Part shown: in pieces, positions 1-12,552 of the stretch
Layout: every line of letters begins with the position of its first letter
How positions within the stretch are numbered: position 1 is the stretch's first letter
NCBI RefSeq assembly: GCF_015220045.1
Contig: NZ_JADBGB010000003.1
Coordinates: 109,393-173,392 of the forward strand
Origin: Marivivens aquimaris
Lineage (GTDB): Bacteria > Pseudomonadota > Alphaproteobacteria > Rhodobacterales > Rhodobacteraceae
DNA length: 64,000 nucleotides
Direction of reading: 5' to 3'
Program-made: the position numbers and the translations under genes
Notes under the pieces: model-generated
Told to the model about the DNA's origin: nothing
The model's input: the letters and a program-made list of their open reading frames with translations, nothing else
Databases searched by the model: none

Positions 1-579
1 CGCGAGGCCCTCTTTGGGGCCCAGCTCGATCGGGCTGAGGCCCGCGGTCTCCAACGCCTTGTCGCCCGCCATCACCGTGCCGCCGAATTCGGCCTCGCCA
101 TGACCCATCATGACGGCCGCCATATGCGCAAGCGGCGCCAGATCGCCCGACGCCCCGACCGAGCCCTGCGCCGGGATCACGGGCGTCACGCCCTTGTCCA
201 GCATCGCTTCGATGAGATGTGTCAGCTCGAGCCGCACACCCGACGCGCCGCGCCCGAGGCTGAGCAGCTTGAGCGCCATCAGCAGCCGCGCCATCCGGCG
301 CGGGATGGCCGGGCCGACGCCGCAGCAATGAGATAGGATCAGGTTGCGCTGCAGCGTGGCCGTATCCTCGGACGCGATCTTGACCGAGGCCAGCTTGCCA
401 AAGCCGGTATTGACGCCATAGACGGCATCGGTTCCGGCAACGGCGCGGGCGATGCGCGCATGGGCGCGCTCGATATCCGGGTGGCACGCGGGATCGAGGC
501 GCACGGCGGCCTCGCTCCAATAGATCTGCGCCAGATGGTCCAGCGTCACGGCGCCGGGCGTCAGGGTAAGCGTGGTCAC
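1..579 (-). CDS. hutH: Histidine ammonia-lyase, N-terminal part (runs off the window)
   Basis: Catalyses the first step of histidine degradation, histidine to urocanate plus ammonia, in the cytoplasm. The 193 residues visible are the N-terminal part. Near the window edge they contain the Ala-Ser-Gly-Asp motif (ASGDLAPL) whose Ala-Ser-Gly cyclises into the MIO electrophile of this family. The gene starts with GTG at 577-579, and this start overlaps the TGA of hutI in a GTGA arrangement, so the two genes are probably translationally coupled. It is the distal gene of the leftward hutI-hutH unit. The rest of the gene lies to the left of base 1 and cannot be judged. Confidence 0.93.
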   Translation of the reverse strand, partial: MTTLTLTPGAVTLDHLAQIYWSEAAVRLDPACHPDIERAHARIARAVAGTDAVYGVNTGFGKLASVKIASEDTATLQRNLILSHCCGVGPAIPRRMARLLMALKLLSLGRGASGVRLELTHLIEAMLDKGVTPVIPAQGSVGASGDLAPLAHMAAVMMGHGEAEFGGTVMAGDKALETAGLSPIELGPKEGLA

Positions 580-1787
580 GAAATGCCTCCGAAAATGCGG
601 GAATGAAGCGGGTTGAACCCGATGCGATAGCTCAGCTCGGCCGGTGTCTTGACGTCCCAGACGGCCAGATCGGCACGCTTGCCCTTGGCGATGGTTCCGC
701 AATCATCCAGCCCCAGCGCGGCAGCCGCGTTGCGCGTCGCGCCGGCCAGCGCCTCTTCGGGGGTCATGCGGAACAGCGTGCAGGCCATGTTCATGGTCAA
801 GAGCAGCGAGGTCAGCGACGACGATCCGGGGTTGTTGTCGGTCGCCAGCGCCATGGGAACGCCCGCCTTGCGCAGGGCTGCGATGGGCGGGGCCTGGGTC
901 TCGCGGATGGTGTAGAAGGCGCCGGGCAGGATCACGGCAACGGTGCCGGACTTGGCCAGCGCGGCGACGCCCGCCTCGTCCAGATATTCGATGTGATCGG
1001 CAGAGATGGCGCCATGCCCTGCCGCCATGATCGCGCCGCCGAGGTTCGACAGCTGCTCGGCATGGATCTTGACCGGCAGGCCCAACTTGCGCGCCGCGTC
1101 AAAGACGCGGTTGACCTGTTCGGGCGAAAAGGCGATGCCCTCGCAGAACGCATCGACCGCGTCGACCAGCCCTTCGCCGTGCGCCTTGCGCAGGGTGGGG
1201 ATGCAGACCTCGTCGATATAGGCGTCGGGGCGGCCGTCATATTCGGCGGGCACCGCATGCGCGCCGAGGAACGTGGTGCAGACCCGTACCGGGCGCTCGT
1301 GCCCGATCCGGCGCGCGGCGCGCAGCATCCGCAGCTCGGTTTCGGTGTCGAGGCCGTAGCCCGACTTGATTTCCAGCGTGCAGATGCCCTCGGAAAGCAG
1401 CGCATCGACGCGGGGAAGGGCATCGGCCACCATCCGGTCCACATCCGACGCGCGGGTGGCCGTCACGGTCGAGACGATGCCGCCGCCGGCGCGCGCGACC
1501 TCCTCATAGCTGGCGCCGTTGAGGCGCATCTCGAACTCGCCCGCCCGGTCGCCGCCATGCACCACATGGGTATGGCAGTCGATCAGTCCCGGCGTGACAA
1601 GGCGCCCCCCCAGGCTGTGCGCACGTAGGCTATCATACTGGGAAGGCAGATCGCCGCGCGGCCCGACCCAGGCGATTCGCGCGTCCTCGACGACAATCGC
1701 CGCATCCTGGATCTGGCCATAAGCCTCGTCCCCCGGAATCATGGTCGCGGCTGTTAAATCAACGTAAAGGGTGCTGCTATCTGTCAT
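576..1787 (-). CDS. hutI: Imidazolonepropionase
   Basis: Hydrolyses 4-imidazolone-5-propanoate to N-formimino-L-glutamate, the third step of histidine degradation. The 403-residue protein has the usual family length and amidohydrolase motifs: the metal-binding HxH at residues 72-74 ([10 protein letters not shown]), KSGYGLD, HAEQLS and ATDNNPGS. The reading frame stays open far upstream. I chose the ATG at 1785-1787 because translation from there ([11 protein letters not shown]) matches the family start, while the upstream extension is antisense to hutF. It is followed by hutH with a 4-base overlap. It is divergent from hutF, with a HutC-like operator in the 87-bp gap, so HutC probably controls both directions. 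Confidence 0.95.
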   Translation of the reverse strand: MTDSSTLYVDLTAATMIPGDEAYGQIQDAAIVVEDARIAWVGPRGDLPSQYDSLRAHSLGGRLVTPGLIDCHTHVVHGGDRAGEFEMRLNGASYEEVARAGGGIVSTVTATRASDVDRMVADALPRVDALLSEGICTLEIKSGYGLDTETELRMLRAARRIGHERPVRVCTTFLGAHAVPAEYDGRPDAYIDEVCIPTLRKAHGEGLVDAVDAFCEGIAFSPEQVNRVFDAARKLGLPVKIHAEQLSNLGGAIMAAGHGAISADHIEYLDEAGVAALAKSGTVAVILPGAFYTIRETQAPPIAALRKAGVPMALATDNNPGSSSLTSLLLTMNMACTLFRMTPEEALAGATRNAAAALGLDDCGTIAKGKRADLAVWDVKTPAELSYRIGFNPLHSRIFGGIS

Positions 1788-1840
1788 AAACTGTCCGAAA
1801 TGGCTGAAGTTTCGCTTTTCCAACGGCTTTGGGCGCTGTA

Positions 1841-1854
1841 TATGTCTATACATA
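1841..1854. promoter_or_regulatory. HutC-type operator between hutI and hutF
   Basis: The sequence TATGTCTATACATA is a near-palindrome matching the GntR-family HutC operator type (TGTATAGACA core on the other strand). It lies between the divergent starts of hutI (1787) and hutF (1875). An identical 14-mer occurs at 3857-3870. HutC normally releases this site when it binds urocanate. No hutC gene is inside the window, so the regulator is inferred. Confidence 0.8.
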
Positions 1855-1874
1855 AGCTTTCGAAAGGCAGTCAA

Positions 1875-3233
1875 ATGATTTTCGCAAAACAGGCGCTTTT
1901 GGCGGATGGATGGGCCAGCGATGTCCGGTTGAGCATGGAGGCCGGCACGATCACCGAGGTGACCGCAGGCGCCAGCGCCGGGCCTGATGATTTGCGCGTC
2001 GACACAGTTTTGCCCGCGCTTGCCAACCTTCACAGCCACAGCTTTCAGCGCGCGATGGCGGGCATGACCGAGTATCGCGCAGCCGGCAAAGACAGCTTCT
2101 GGACATGGCGCGATCTGATGTACCGCTTTACCGCGCATCTGACGCCCGAGCATATCGAGGCGATTGCCGCCTTCGTTTTCCTGGAAATGCAGGAGGCGGG
2201 ATATGCCAGCGTCGGCGAGTTTCATTACCTGCACCACCAGCCGGACGGCGGGCCTTATGACAATCTGGCAGAGCTTTCGGCGCGTATCGCTGCCGCCGCG
2301 CAAGTGTCGGGCATCGGCCTGACGCATCTGCCGGTGCTTTATACCTATGGCGGCGCGGGACAGACGCCGTTGCAGCCGGGACAGGCACGATTCGGCAACA
2401 GCGTGGATCGTTTCGGCGATCTGGTCGCGCATGCGCGCCGAGCGGTGGCAGATCTGCCCGAGGATTGCCGCGTCGGCATCGCGCCCCATTCTCTGCGCGC
2501 CACCTCGCCGGATGATCTGGCGGCCGCGCTGGCCGCGCATGAGGGCGGCCCCGTCCATATCCACATCGCCGAGCAGCCCAAGGAGGTCACCGATATCGAG
2601 GCGTGGTTGGGCGCGCGCCCTGTGGACTGGCTGTTGGCGAATGCCGATGTCACGCCGGAATGGTGCCTGATCCACGCCACCCACATGACCGATGCCGAAA
2701 CGCGGGCGATGGCCCATTCAGGCGCGGTTGCGGGCCTCTGCCCGATCACCGAGGCCAATCTGGGCGATGGCCCGTTCAACGGGCCCGCCTATCTGCAGGC
2801 GCACGGGGCCTTCGGCATCGGATCGGACTCCAACGTGCGGATCTCACTGACCGAGGAGTTGCGCACCCTGGAATATTCGCAGCGCCTGCGCGACATGGCG
2901 CGCAATGTCATGGTCGTCGAGGAAGGGTCGGTCGGTCACATGCTCTATACCGGCGCGGCGCGCGGCGGGGCGCAGGCCCTGGGCCGCAAGGCGGGCACGA
3001 TCGCGGTGGGCCAGCTGGCCGATCTGGTTGCGATCGACAGCCATGATACCGCGTTGATGGCGCTGCCGCGCCACCAGTTGCTCGATGGTCTGGTCTTTGC
3101 CGCGACGGACGCCGCCGTGACCGATGTCTGGTCCGCCGGGCGCCACATGGTTCAGGGCGGCAGGCATGTCGCGCGCGAGGGTATCGTCGCGCGCTATCGG
3201 GCCGCAATGGACAGTGTGACGGCAGCACTCTGA
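1875..3233 (+). CDS. hutF: Formimidoylglutamate deiminase
   Basis: Converts N-formimino-L-glutamate to N-formyl-L-glutamate plus ammonia, the branch of histidine degradation that avoids direct formamide release. It is a 452-residue amidohydrolase with the metal-binding HxH at residues 53-55 (NLHSHSFQ), [11 protein letters not shown] and the distal GIGSDSNV motif. The ATG at 1875 is preferred to the longer upstream frame because the upstream codons overlap the HutC-like operator and the hutI start. It is transcribed divergently from hutI, and its last 40 bases overlap the convergent 3' end of hutD. A hutG-type N-formylglutamate deformylase would be expected nearby but is not in this window. 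Confidence 0.94.
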   Translation: MIFAKQALLADGWASDVRLSMEAGTITEVTAGASAGPDDLRVDTVLPALANLHSHSFQRAMAGMTEYRAAGKDSFWTWRDLMYRFTAHLTPEHIEAIAAFVFLEMQEAGYASVGEFHYLHHQPDGGPYDNLAELSARIAAAAQVSGIGLTHLPVLYTYGGAGQTPLQPGQARFGNSVDRFGDLVAHARRAVADLPEDCRVGIAPHSLRATSPDDLAAALAAHEGGPVHIHIAEQPKEVTDIEAWLGARPVDWLLANADVTPEWCLIHATHMTDAETRAMAHSGAVAGLCPITEANLGDGPFNGPAYLQAHGAFGIGSDSNVRISLTEELRTLEYSQRLRDMARNVMVVEEGSVGHMLYTGAARGGAQALGRKAGTIAVGQLADLVAIDSHDTALMALPRHQLLDGLVFAATDAAVTDVWSAGRHMVQGGRHVAREGIVARYRAAMDSVTAAL

Positions 3234-3778
3234 TCGAGATACCGCAAGGATATCTCCAGCAGAGCGTCGCTCTCGGCCAGTTGCAAATCAGCAGGCCCGG
3301 TCAAGAACGCGGTATCCGCGACAGCCAGCGCGTCGCCCGCGATCCGCGGGCGGCCCTGAACGACGTGGATTGCCGTGAGCCCGCCAGACGGGGGGTCCAC
3401 GTCCTGCACGGCCGCGCCGCGCAACAGGCGCACGGCGCCGTCGCAATGGGCCGGGTCGAACATCAGGTTCAGATCGGTCAGCGGCCCGTCCAGCAGGCGC
3501 GCCGTGACGGGCAGGCCCCCATCGAACGCCACCGGCTTTAGCGGATCGGCGCGCAAGGTGCCATCCGTGTGCAAAAGGTCCATGCCAGCGCCGGAGATAA
3601 CGGTAAGTACCCGCCGCAGCCCCGCGAAATTCGAGAAAGGCCCATCCCCGGCCACATCAGCCCGGCTCAGTCGCCATGTCGGGCCAAGCGCCGTCTTGCC
3701 TTCTGCGATATTGCGGGTGATGCCGCCGCCGTTCTTCCACGGCACCTCCACCAGATCGACGCCCTTCAGCAGCTGCAT
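3194..3778 (-). CDS. hutD: HutD family protein
   Basis: HutD is a small cupin-like protein found in many hut clusters. It is thought to act as a governor that limits hut expression or flux, probably by binding formylglutamate. The 194-residue product opens with the family hallmark MQLLKGVDLVEVPWKNGGG followed by ITRNIAEG. It is convergent with hutF, the 3' ends overlapping by about 40 bp. Its start faces a second HutC-like operator at 3857-3870, which supports co-regulation with the other hut genes. Nothing looks broken. Confidence 0.9.
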   Translation of the reverse strand: MQLLKGVDLVEVPWKNGGGITRNIAEGKTALGPTWRLSRADVAGDGPFSNFAGLRRVLTVISGAGMDLLHTDGTLRADPLKPVAFDGGLPVTARLLDGPLTDLNLMFDPAHCDGAVRLLRGAAVQDVDPPSGGLTAIHVVQGRPRIAGDALAVADTAFLTGPADLQLAESDALLEISLRYLDQSAAVTLSIAAR

Positions 3779-3856
3779 GATTTCTTCCTTTCATCCCAGA
3801 TGACGCCAAATGCTTGACGGGGCCAGTCACGCTTTCTGCAACGTGGTGACGCCTTA

Positions 3857-3870
3857 TATGTCTATACATA
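3857..3870. promoter_or_regulatory. Second HutC-type operator, between hutD and frmA-1
   Basis: This 14-mer is identical to the one at 1841-1854 (TATGTCTATACATA). It lies 79 bp upstream of the hutD start and only 20 bp upstream of the frmA-1 start. It may act on hutD, on frmA-1, or on both. Confidence 0.75.
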
Positions 3871-3889
3871 AATTCAAGTGACATCTGCA

Positions 3890-5131
<1,242 letters not shown>

Positions 5132-6693
5132 TTCCGGCGGGTGGATTGTATCGGGCAGTCTGACACCAAACGGCATTTGCCCGGACTGTGGATTGCATTC
5201 ACGCCGACGTCACGGATGGCGGCGTCGGCGGCTGCAGGATTACCCCGCCCATGGAGACGGGGTTACGGTGGCTCTCTGGGTTTGCCGTTGGCAATGTTTG
5301 ACGCCCGCTTGCCCACGTCGGACGTTCTCGGACCAGATCGCCTCGATTGCGCGTCCTTATGCGCGGCGCACCTCGCGTGTCGGGGGGATTGTCAGCCATC
5401 TTGGGCATGCGACCGGCGGGCGGCCGGCCGAGCGGCTCTTGCACCGTTTGGGCCTTGGGATCAGCGATGACACAGTGCTCAGGCAGTTGAAGAAGCGTGC
5501 TCAAGACACCGCCGCGCCGCCGACAGTCATCGGGATCGACGACTGGAGCTGGCGGAAGTCGCAGACCTACGGCACGATCATTGTCGATCTGGAGCGGCGC
5601 GTGGTCATCGATGTTCTCGAGGATCGAGATGTCGTCACCTGCACCAACTGGCTGAAGCGACATCCCGAGGTGGAAGTGATCAGTAGAGATCGCTGCGGTC
5701 TTTACGCCCAGGCCGCACGGCAAGGGGCACCGCAGGCGAAGCAAGTCGCTGACCGGTTCCATATCGTACAAAACCTGCGGCAGGCCATAGAGGAGCAAAT
5801 GAACCTTCATGGCCGTGCGACCGGCAGGGCGCTGCTGTCCGACGCCGACAACATCACCGCCGCCGGCAACCTTCTGAAGTCACGCCTTGCGCACAGGACG
5901 TCTCGGGAAGAGATTTTCGCCACCATTCATGCACTCCGAAATCAAGGGCTTTCCTGCAGCGAGATCGGGCGACGAACAGGGTTCCCGCGTCGTAGCATCG
6001 CGAAATGGCTGCAGTTCGAAACACCACCGGACCGCAGGCGGGCCGCTTTGAAACCAACTTCGCCGTGGTACTTTGAAGAGTTCCTGAGCCAAAGCTGGAA
6101 GGAGGGCATTCGAACTGGCAGCGCCCTGTTCCATATGATCCAAGAGCGTGGTTACGAGGGGAGTCAGTCGCATTTGCAGCGGCTGCTGGCGGGTTGGCGC
6201 AGAGCCGAACAGCAAGCGAGCGACCCCAAGGTAGAGCACGAAATCCTTAAGCCAGTCCGAGACCCGGAAACTGGGCACGCGATCTCCCCGGTCATCGCGG
6301 CCGCGCTGTGCATCAAGCCGCGCGGAAAGTTCACCCCGGATCAGGCGCGGAAAGTCGACACGCTCAAGACCGGCTCTCCCGCCTTCGCAACGATGCGCAG
6401 CCTCGCCATGCGGTTCAACGGTATCATGCGTGGCCGCCAAGCAGACCCGCTCCCTGCATGGATCGACGACGCGATCGAAACCAACCTGGCGCCCATCATG
6501 CGCTTCGCCCGCACCTTGAACCGGGACTTCGATGCGGTCAAAAACGCAATCGAGATGCCTTGGAGCAACGGCCAGGCGGAAGGTCAGATCAACCGCCTGA
6601 AAACCCTCAAACGCGCCATGTACGGCCGGGCTGGTCCAGAATTGTTGCGGGCGAGAATGCTACCGTTCTGCCACACAGATTGAGGCAGAGCCC

Positions 6694-7545
6694 TTAATTG
6701 TGAGATGCGGCTGTCATGGGGCCGGCGCTTTTCGCGCGCCTTTGCGCGATGTGATCAACCGCGGCAAGCAATCGAGGCTCCTTCTCGAAGGCGCGCAAGA
6801 GAGCAACCCTTGCATAGTCGTCGATGCTTTTGCTGACGATGGCTGTCTTAGCCAAGGGCTGAGATCGAGCGGCGGCGATTGCGGCGAGGCAGAACAGCCT
6901 AACTTCCGATCTGGGGTTCTGGACAGCGAACGACGGATCCCCGCGGAAGGTTTTGAGTGACATGGCAAAGATGACTGCGCGCATTTCGCGCCGAAGTTGC
7001 TTGGGGCCGCGCGATCGCGCGGCGCACTCAAGCATCCCTGCCCCGCGGCGCGCTCGGAATATCAGTTTTCCGGATATTTGTTCCTCACAGGGTTTGCCAA
7101 GGGTCTGCACAAGTCTCGTCCCGCAAACTTGGCAGTCAAATGCCCAGGCCCGCCTCCAATGCCTGAGCGAAAGACCCTCTCTGGAGCATTGCACGCAATG
7201 CTGGAATGGCATCTGAGCCGTCAGCGAGGCTTCTCGTGGGGTCATTGCCGGAAAGGTCAACGATCGCACAACATCTGGGTCGACTCGTGCGGCGTTGGCA
7301 ATCCTCTCCGCCGTGGCCGCGTCGACACTGAAGTCCAAGGCGGTGCCATGCGCGGTATCAATTTTGATATGAGCCAACAGTTCCGCGTCATCGCAGTAGT
7401 TGGCCGCCGCCAGCCGAGATAACCAACCTGACAACAACTCGTCTGGCAGCGGCGCGACAGTTTTCGGCAGCGTGTGCGGCTTCACACCCCGGACTTCTCG
7501 AGTCGCCGATAGGCGTTCGCATGGCGCGACCAAACCGGCGTCCAT
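6694..7545 (-). CDS. tniQ: TniQ-family transposition protein (Tn-I copy)
   Basis: TniQ proteins are accessory target-selection factors of Tn7/Tn5053-type transposons that work with the AAA ATPase TniB/TnsC. The 283-residue protein contains a zinc-finger-like region with HCVQC and FDCQVCGTRL. It is nearly identical to the copy in Tn-II (18538-19389), differing at scattered residues by eye. Its stop codon lies inside the transposon end repeat, and the ISL3 element begins directly downstream. Without an intact tniB or tniA in Tn-I it is probably not functional in its own element, though it could act with Tn-II proteins. Confidence 0.85.
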   Translation of the reverse strand: MDAGLVAPCERLSATREVRGVKPHTLPKTVAPLPDELLSGWLSRLAAANYCDDAELLAHIKIDTAHGTALDFSVDAATAERIANAARVDPDVVRSLTFPAMTPREASLTAQMPFQHCVQCSREGLSLRHWRRAWAFDCQVCGTRLVQTLGKPCEEQISGKLIFRARRGAGMLECAARSRGPKQLRREMRAVIFAMSLKTFRGDPSFAVQNPRSEVRLFCLAAIAAARSQPLAKTAIVSKSIDDYARVALLRAFEKEPRLLAAVDHIAQRRAKSAGPMTAASHN

Positions 7546-7568
7546 TTTGCGATCGCGTCATCAGTAAT

Positions 7569-8325
7569 TCATTCATCACCTGTGACGATGGCGTAAATGG
7601 AAAGATCCTTGATCAGGGCGAAGATGCGCGAGGTCACCCCACCGGTTAGCGCAAGTATCTGCTTAAATGACTTGACCTTCAGATTGGATTTCTTCTCGAG
7701 GGGCATTGCCGCGATGAGTGTCTGGATCATGTCCGAGAACTCGGCATCGTCGCGCCAGTTTGGCAGGTGATGTTCGTCCAGCCGCCTGGCAAGCTGGATA
7801 TCACCACGGATGGCATCAACGGCCTCGCTGACCCCGAGGCAGACCAGCGACACCTCGAGTTCATTGCTAAGATACCGCAGAACATTGAGAAAGCGGCGCT
7901 GTTCGCGGTGGGTCCCGGCCAAGAGGTTGTGAACCTCGTCGATCATGATCATCCGAAGGCCAAGGTCGCGCAGGAGCGCGATGACGCGGACCTCGAGGGA
8001 AGCCACATTTTGCGCGCGGGCGCTCAGTGCCGTCGCCGGGGCGCCGACGGCGGCCAAGATGTGCAGGTAGAACCGCCGTTCGTCTGGTGCGGGCGGCGCT
8101 TGCAACAGCAGCAGCGGTGTGCGGGTGATGCCTGACGCTGGATCGTATTCTGGTGCGTATTTGCGCGACAGGTTTCGGGCGATCATCGTCTTGCCGATCC
8201 CGGAGGCACCATGCACAAGAAGCGAGGCATACGGGTTTGCCGTGGCGCTTCGATCATAACCTGCAAGCGGTCCAACACCTGTTCGGCCCGCGGAAAGCCG
8301 ATCCAGATATCCGATTGAATGAGGG
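7569..8325 (-). pseudogene. tniB: tniB (AAA ATPase) of Tn-I, frameshifted and 5'-truncated
   Basis: This is the ATPase subunit of a Tn5053-like transposase, with Walker A GASGIGKT, Walker B MIMIDEVHN and sequence nearly identical to the intact copy in Tn-II. Two lesions are visible. The 5' end is removed by the IS6 copy at 8326. A single-base deletion near 8223 (AAGAAGCGAGG here, AAGAAGCCCAGG in Tn-II) then shifts the frame: the N-terminal residues (QSDIWIGF...) are in one frame and the Walker region in another. An open frame does run to 8381 but begins inside the IS and gives unrelated N-terminal residues. Confidence 0.85.
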
Positions 8326-9141
8326 GGTGTTGTCACGTTAACCCGCCTAGTTTGCCAGTTGGCATGCCGTTCGTTGATCAACCGGCATGTGCCGCGGATT
8401 TCCGCGCCTCGAATGCTTCGAGCCGATTGTAGCGTATGGTGAGGGCAGAGCGGCGGCGGGCTGGGACTGAGAAACGATTGCGGGTTGCGGACTGCATAGA
8501 TACGAAGCGTTGTAATCCACCCGGCGATCGGAAGCCTTGCATTACCCGCTCTCGTTTTCGGAAGGGCAAGTGGCTGTTTTCGGCGCGGTTATTGAGCCCC
8601 TTGTGTGACCAATGATCAAGGCCAGGCGCGACCTCGCGCTTGGCAGCCCCATATGAGCGCAGTTTGTCCGTAATGATCCTTTTGGGCACGAAACCCCAAC
8701 GTTTAATCAGTTTGACCAAAAGCCGCTTTGCGGCGCGCTTGTCTCGCCTCGATTGAAGAATTTCTTCAAGAACGATGCCGCTTTGGTCGACTGCGCGCCA
8801 GAGCCAGTATGACCGTCCTGCGATCTTCATAACGACTTCGTCCAGATGCCAGACATCGCCAGGGCGCGGCTGCCGTCGGCGTAGAACGTGGGCGATCAGC
8901 GGGCCGAACTTGACGGTCCAGCGCCGGATCGTCTCATACGAAACGTCCACGCCACGTTCCAGCATCAGCTCCTCTACCTCCCGCAGGCTCAAGTTGAACC
9001 GGACGTAGAGCCAGACAACATGAGCGATGATCTGAGGAGGATACCGGTGGCGTTTGTAGCTGATCTTTTGTGTCTGCATCCACGTCGCCTACGCCCGGAT
9101 CGATTAACCAGCAACCTCAGGCTAGTTAACGTGACAACACC
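8326..9141. mobile_element. IS6-family insertion sequence, copy A (816 bp)
   Basis: Terminal inverted repeats GGTGTTGTCACGTTA (8326-8340) and TAACGTGACAACACC (9127-9141) flank one transposase gene on the minus strand. The element appears identical to copy B at 13631-14446, which lies in the opposite orientation. Flanks (AATGAGGG left, TCCGTGCG right) do not match, so no target duplication remains. It cuts tniB on the left and a HIT-family gene on the right. Confidence 0.93.
8378..9079 (-). CDS. IS6-family transposase (copy A)
   Basis: A 233-residue DDE transposase with an N-terminal helix-turn-helix region and the catalytic pattern WHLDE, ITDKL and NNRAENSH typical of IS6/IS26-like elements, which move by replicative co-integration. 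The protein is identical to the copy at 13693-14394. The frame is intact. Confidence 0.94.
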   Translation of the reverse strand: MQTQKISYKRHRYPPQIIAHVVWLYVRFNLSLREVEELMLERGVDVSYETIRRWTVKFGPLIAHVLRRRQPRPGDVWHLDEVVMKIAGRSYWLWRAVDQSGIVLEEILQSRRDKRAAKRLLVKLIKRWGFVPKRIITDKLRSYGAAKREVAPGLDHWSHKGLNNRAENSHLPFRKRERVMQGFRSPGGLQRFVSMQSATRNRFSVPARRRSALTIRYNRLEAFEARKSAAHAG

Positions 9142-9325
9142 TCCGTGCGGTCACCTGCTCTGGCATGTCTTCAAACCACGGATAGTGCTGTTTTGGGATG
9201 ATGAGTGCGTGGCCTTCGCGGATCGGATGAAGATCGAGAAAGGCAAGCACGAGTTCATCCTCGAACAACTTGTAAGCCGGCAAGTCTGCCGCGGCAATTC
9301 GGCAGAAGGTACAGGTCTCAGACAT
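9142..9325 (-). pseudogene. HIT-family hydrolase, 3' end lost to IS6
   Basis: About 60 residues from the ATG at 9323-9325 match the start of histidine-triad nucleotide hydrolases: MSETCTFCRIAAADLPAYK, then FEDELVLAFLDLHPIREGHALIIPK. The His-x-His-x-His-x-x catalytic motif that should follow is missing because IS6 copy A begins at 9141. HIT genes often sit beside S-formylglutathione hydrolase genes, as here, so this was probably the distal gene of the leftward frmA-2/fghA operon. The roughly 170 bases between it and fghA hold no gene I can recognise, although the frame remains open upstream of the HIT start. Confidence 0.75.
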
Positions 9326-9499
9326 CAACGAGCCTCTCTGTCGGTGACTTCTGAAAATCAAGGCTAGCCAGTTTGAAAGGCAGCGCAAGCGAACCTCGGC
9401 CGCCTTGTCGATGATTTCCTCTTCCAACCGATGGGATCGGAAGACTGGCGAAAGCAACATGCTTTAGTCCTACATCCAAAAGGCGAAGGGTCGGAGCCG

Positions 9500-10339
9500 T
9501 TACCTATCCAAATGGAGGGCGTGAAACCGCAGGTGATCATCCACAAAGCTCGAGATGAAGAAATAGCTGTGGTCATACCCCTCCTGCCGCCGCAGGGTCA
9601 GAGGATAGCCGCTCGCCTCCGCCGCCGCTTCCAGCGCGCCGGGCCTGAGCTGCTCGTCAAGGAAATCATCCGCTTCGCCCTGATCCACCAGCGTCGGGAG
9701 CCCGCCATTGGTCTTGCGCATCAGAAGGCTTGCGTCATAAGCCTCCCAGGCGCCGCGGTCGTCGCCCAGATAGGTGCTAAAGGCCTGCCGGCCCCAGGGG
9801 CAATTCACCGGATTGCAGATCGGGCTAAAGGCAGAGACGGACCTGTATCGCTCCGGGTTGCGCAACGCCAGAACCAGCGCACCGTGGCCGCCCATCGAGT
9901 GCCCGAAGATCGACCGCTGATCGCTTACCGGAAATGTCTCTTCGATCAGCCTGGGCAATTCCTTCAGCACATAGTCATACATATGGTAATGCCGGTTCCA
10001 TGGGGCTTCTGTCGCATTCACATAGAACCCGGCCCCCTGCCCCAGATCATAGGTCTCCGCATTGGCCACATCGTCGCCCCGTGGGCTGGTGTCGGGTGCC
10101 ACCAACGCAATACCGAGTTCCGCCGCAAGGCGCTGCGCCCCGGCTTTGTGCATGAAATTCTCATCTGTACAGGTCAGGCCAGAGAGGAAGTAGATCACAG
10201 GGACCTTCTGCCCCTGCGCGGTCTGTGGCGGCAGGTAGATCGCGAAGCGCATATCGCAGTTCAACCTATCGGAATGATGGCTGTAATGTTTGGTCCAGCC
10301 ACCAAAGACCTTGTTGGCGCTCTTTAGTTCCAATGACAT
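9500..10339 (-). CDS. fghA: S-formylglutathione hydrolase (module 2)
   Basis: Hydrolyses S-formylglutathione to formate and glutathione, the second step of GSH-dependent formaldehyde oxidation. This is a 279-residue alpha/beta hydrolase of usual length, with the nucleophile elbow GHSMGGHGA, LSGLTCTDENF, APDTSPRGDDV and the catalytic His in GYDHSYFF. The ATG at 10337-10339 (MSLELKSANKVFGGW) fits the family start. The longer open frame upstream is not supported. It lies 58 bp downstream of frmA-2 on the same strand, so the two are probably one operon. A second, divergent homologue is at 31773-32603. Confidence 0.95.
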   Translation of the reverse strand: MSLELKSANKVFGGWTKHYSHHSDRLNCDMRFAIYLPPQTAQGQKVPVIYFLSGLTCTDENFMHKAGAQRLAAELGIALVAPDTSPRGDDVANAETYDLGQGAGFYVNATEAPWNRHYHMYDYVLKELPRLIEETFPVSDQRSIFGHSMGGHGALVLALRNPERYRSVSAFSPICNPVNCPWGRQAFSTYLGDDRGAWEAYDASLLMRKTNGGLPTLVDQGEADDFLDEQLRPGALEAAAEASGYPLTLRRQEGYDHSYFFISSFVDDHLRFHALHLDR

Positions 10340-10397
10340 GGCAGGTCTCCCAGAAGTTGTTCGGACCGCGCCGCAAGCGGCGCGGCACCGGAGGCAG

Positions 10398-11567
<1,170 letters not shown>

Positions 11568-11651
11568 CTATCCCAAGAGAAGCGATAATCAAGTTGATTT
11601 ACAAAACACTATTACCATCATGCAACAATTGTGGGGTTGAAGAGGAACACA

Positions 11652-12521
11652 GTGCTGAGCTGGGAAGGGGTTTCCGAATTCGTAGCTGTGGCCGAAACCC
11701 ATAGCTTTACCGCCGCTGCCGGAAATCTCGGGATTTCCACCGCACAGGTCAGCCGCCAGATCGGAGCACTGGAGGCGCGGCTCGACACCAAGCTTTTCTA
11801 CCGCACCACGCGTAGGGTGACGATCACCGAAACCGGGCAGGTCTATTACAACCATTGCCGCCAAGTGCTCGACGGGCTGGCCGAGGCCGAGCGCGCGATC
11901 ACCGATCTGCAGCAGAACCCCAAGGGACGCTTGAACATGACCGCACCCGTGACCTTTGGAGAAAGCCGCATCGCACCTTTGGTCAATGATTTCCTGCGGC
12001 GCTTCCCAGATCTGGAGATCAATCTAAGGCTAACCAACCAGTTGCTCGACCTCGTGGCGGAAAGCTATGATCTTGCCATTCGGCTGGGCGAGTTGGAGGA
12101 CAGTTCCATGATGGCAAGACGCCTGAGTTCACGCCGGCATTACACCTGCGCCGCGCCCGACTACCTCGCCGCCCATGGCACCCCGCACACCCTGTCCGAA
12201 CTCGACAAGCACAATTGCCTTCAGGGTACTTTGGGATATTGGCGGTTTCAGGAAAAAGGAACCATGCGGCATGTTCGGGTGAAGGGCAATCTGCGCTGCA
12301 ACAGCGGGGCCTCTCTGGTCGATGCCGCACGCAGGAACCTGGGGATCATTCAGCTGCCAGATTACTACGTCGAGGGAGAGCTGCAGGAAGGGAGGCTGGT
12401 TTCGATTCTGGAAACCTATCGCGCGCCTGACGATGGCATCTGGGCGATCTATCCGCAAAACCGGCATCTGTCGCCAAAAGTCCGGTTCCTGATTGACCAC
12501 ATCGGGGACGGGTTGCGATGA
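11652..12521 (+). CDS. LysR-family transcriptional regulator divergent from frmA-2
   Basis: A 289-residue LTTR. The N-terminal winged helix-turn-helix (FVAVAETHSFTAAAGNLGISTAQVSR broken as FVAVAETHSFTAAAG and NLGISTAQVSRQIGALE) is followed by a periplasmic-binding-like effector domain from about residue 90. The GTG at 11652 is chosen because AAGAGGA lies 6-12 bases upstream and it gives the usual LTTR N-terminus (MLSWEGVSEFVAV). A GTG at 11631 is the alternative. Divergent placement beside frmA-2 makes it the probable activator of the formaldehyde operon. The inducer is unknown. Confidence 0.88.
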   Translation: MLSWEGVSEFVAVAETHSFTAAAGNLGISTAQVSRQIGALEARLDTKLFYRTTRRVTITETGQVYYNHCRQVLDGLAEAERAITDLQQNPKGRLNMTAPVTFGESRIAPLVNDFLRRFPDLEINLRLTNQLLDLVAESYDLAIRLGELEDSSMMARRLSSRRHYTCAAPDYLAAHGTPHTLSELDKHNCLQGTLGYWRFQEKGTMRHVRVKGNLRCNSGASLVDAARRNLGIIQLPDYYVEGELQEGRLVSILETYRAPDDGIWAIYPQNRHLSPKVRFLIDHIGDGLR

Positions 12522-12552
12522 ATCGTCCGTCAAAGGCACAGAGGAACTTTAG

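Noticed and set aside
603..1628. Long plus-strand open frame across hutI
   Set aside because: High-GC antisense shadow of hutI with Arg/Gly-rich, non-protein-like composition.
1788..2717. Long upstream extension of the hutI frame
   Set aside because: It runs antisense through hutF and over the HutC-like operator; family start and length support ATG 1785-1787.
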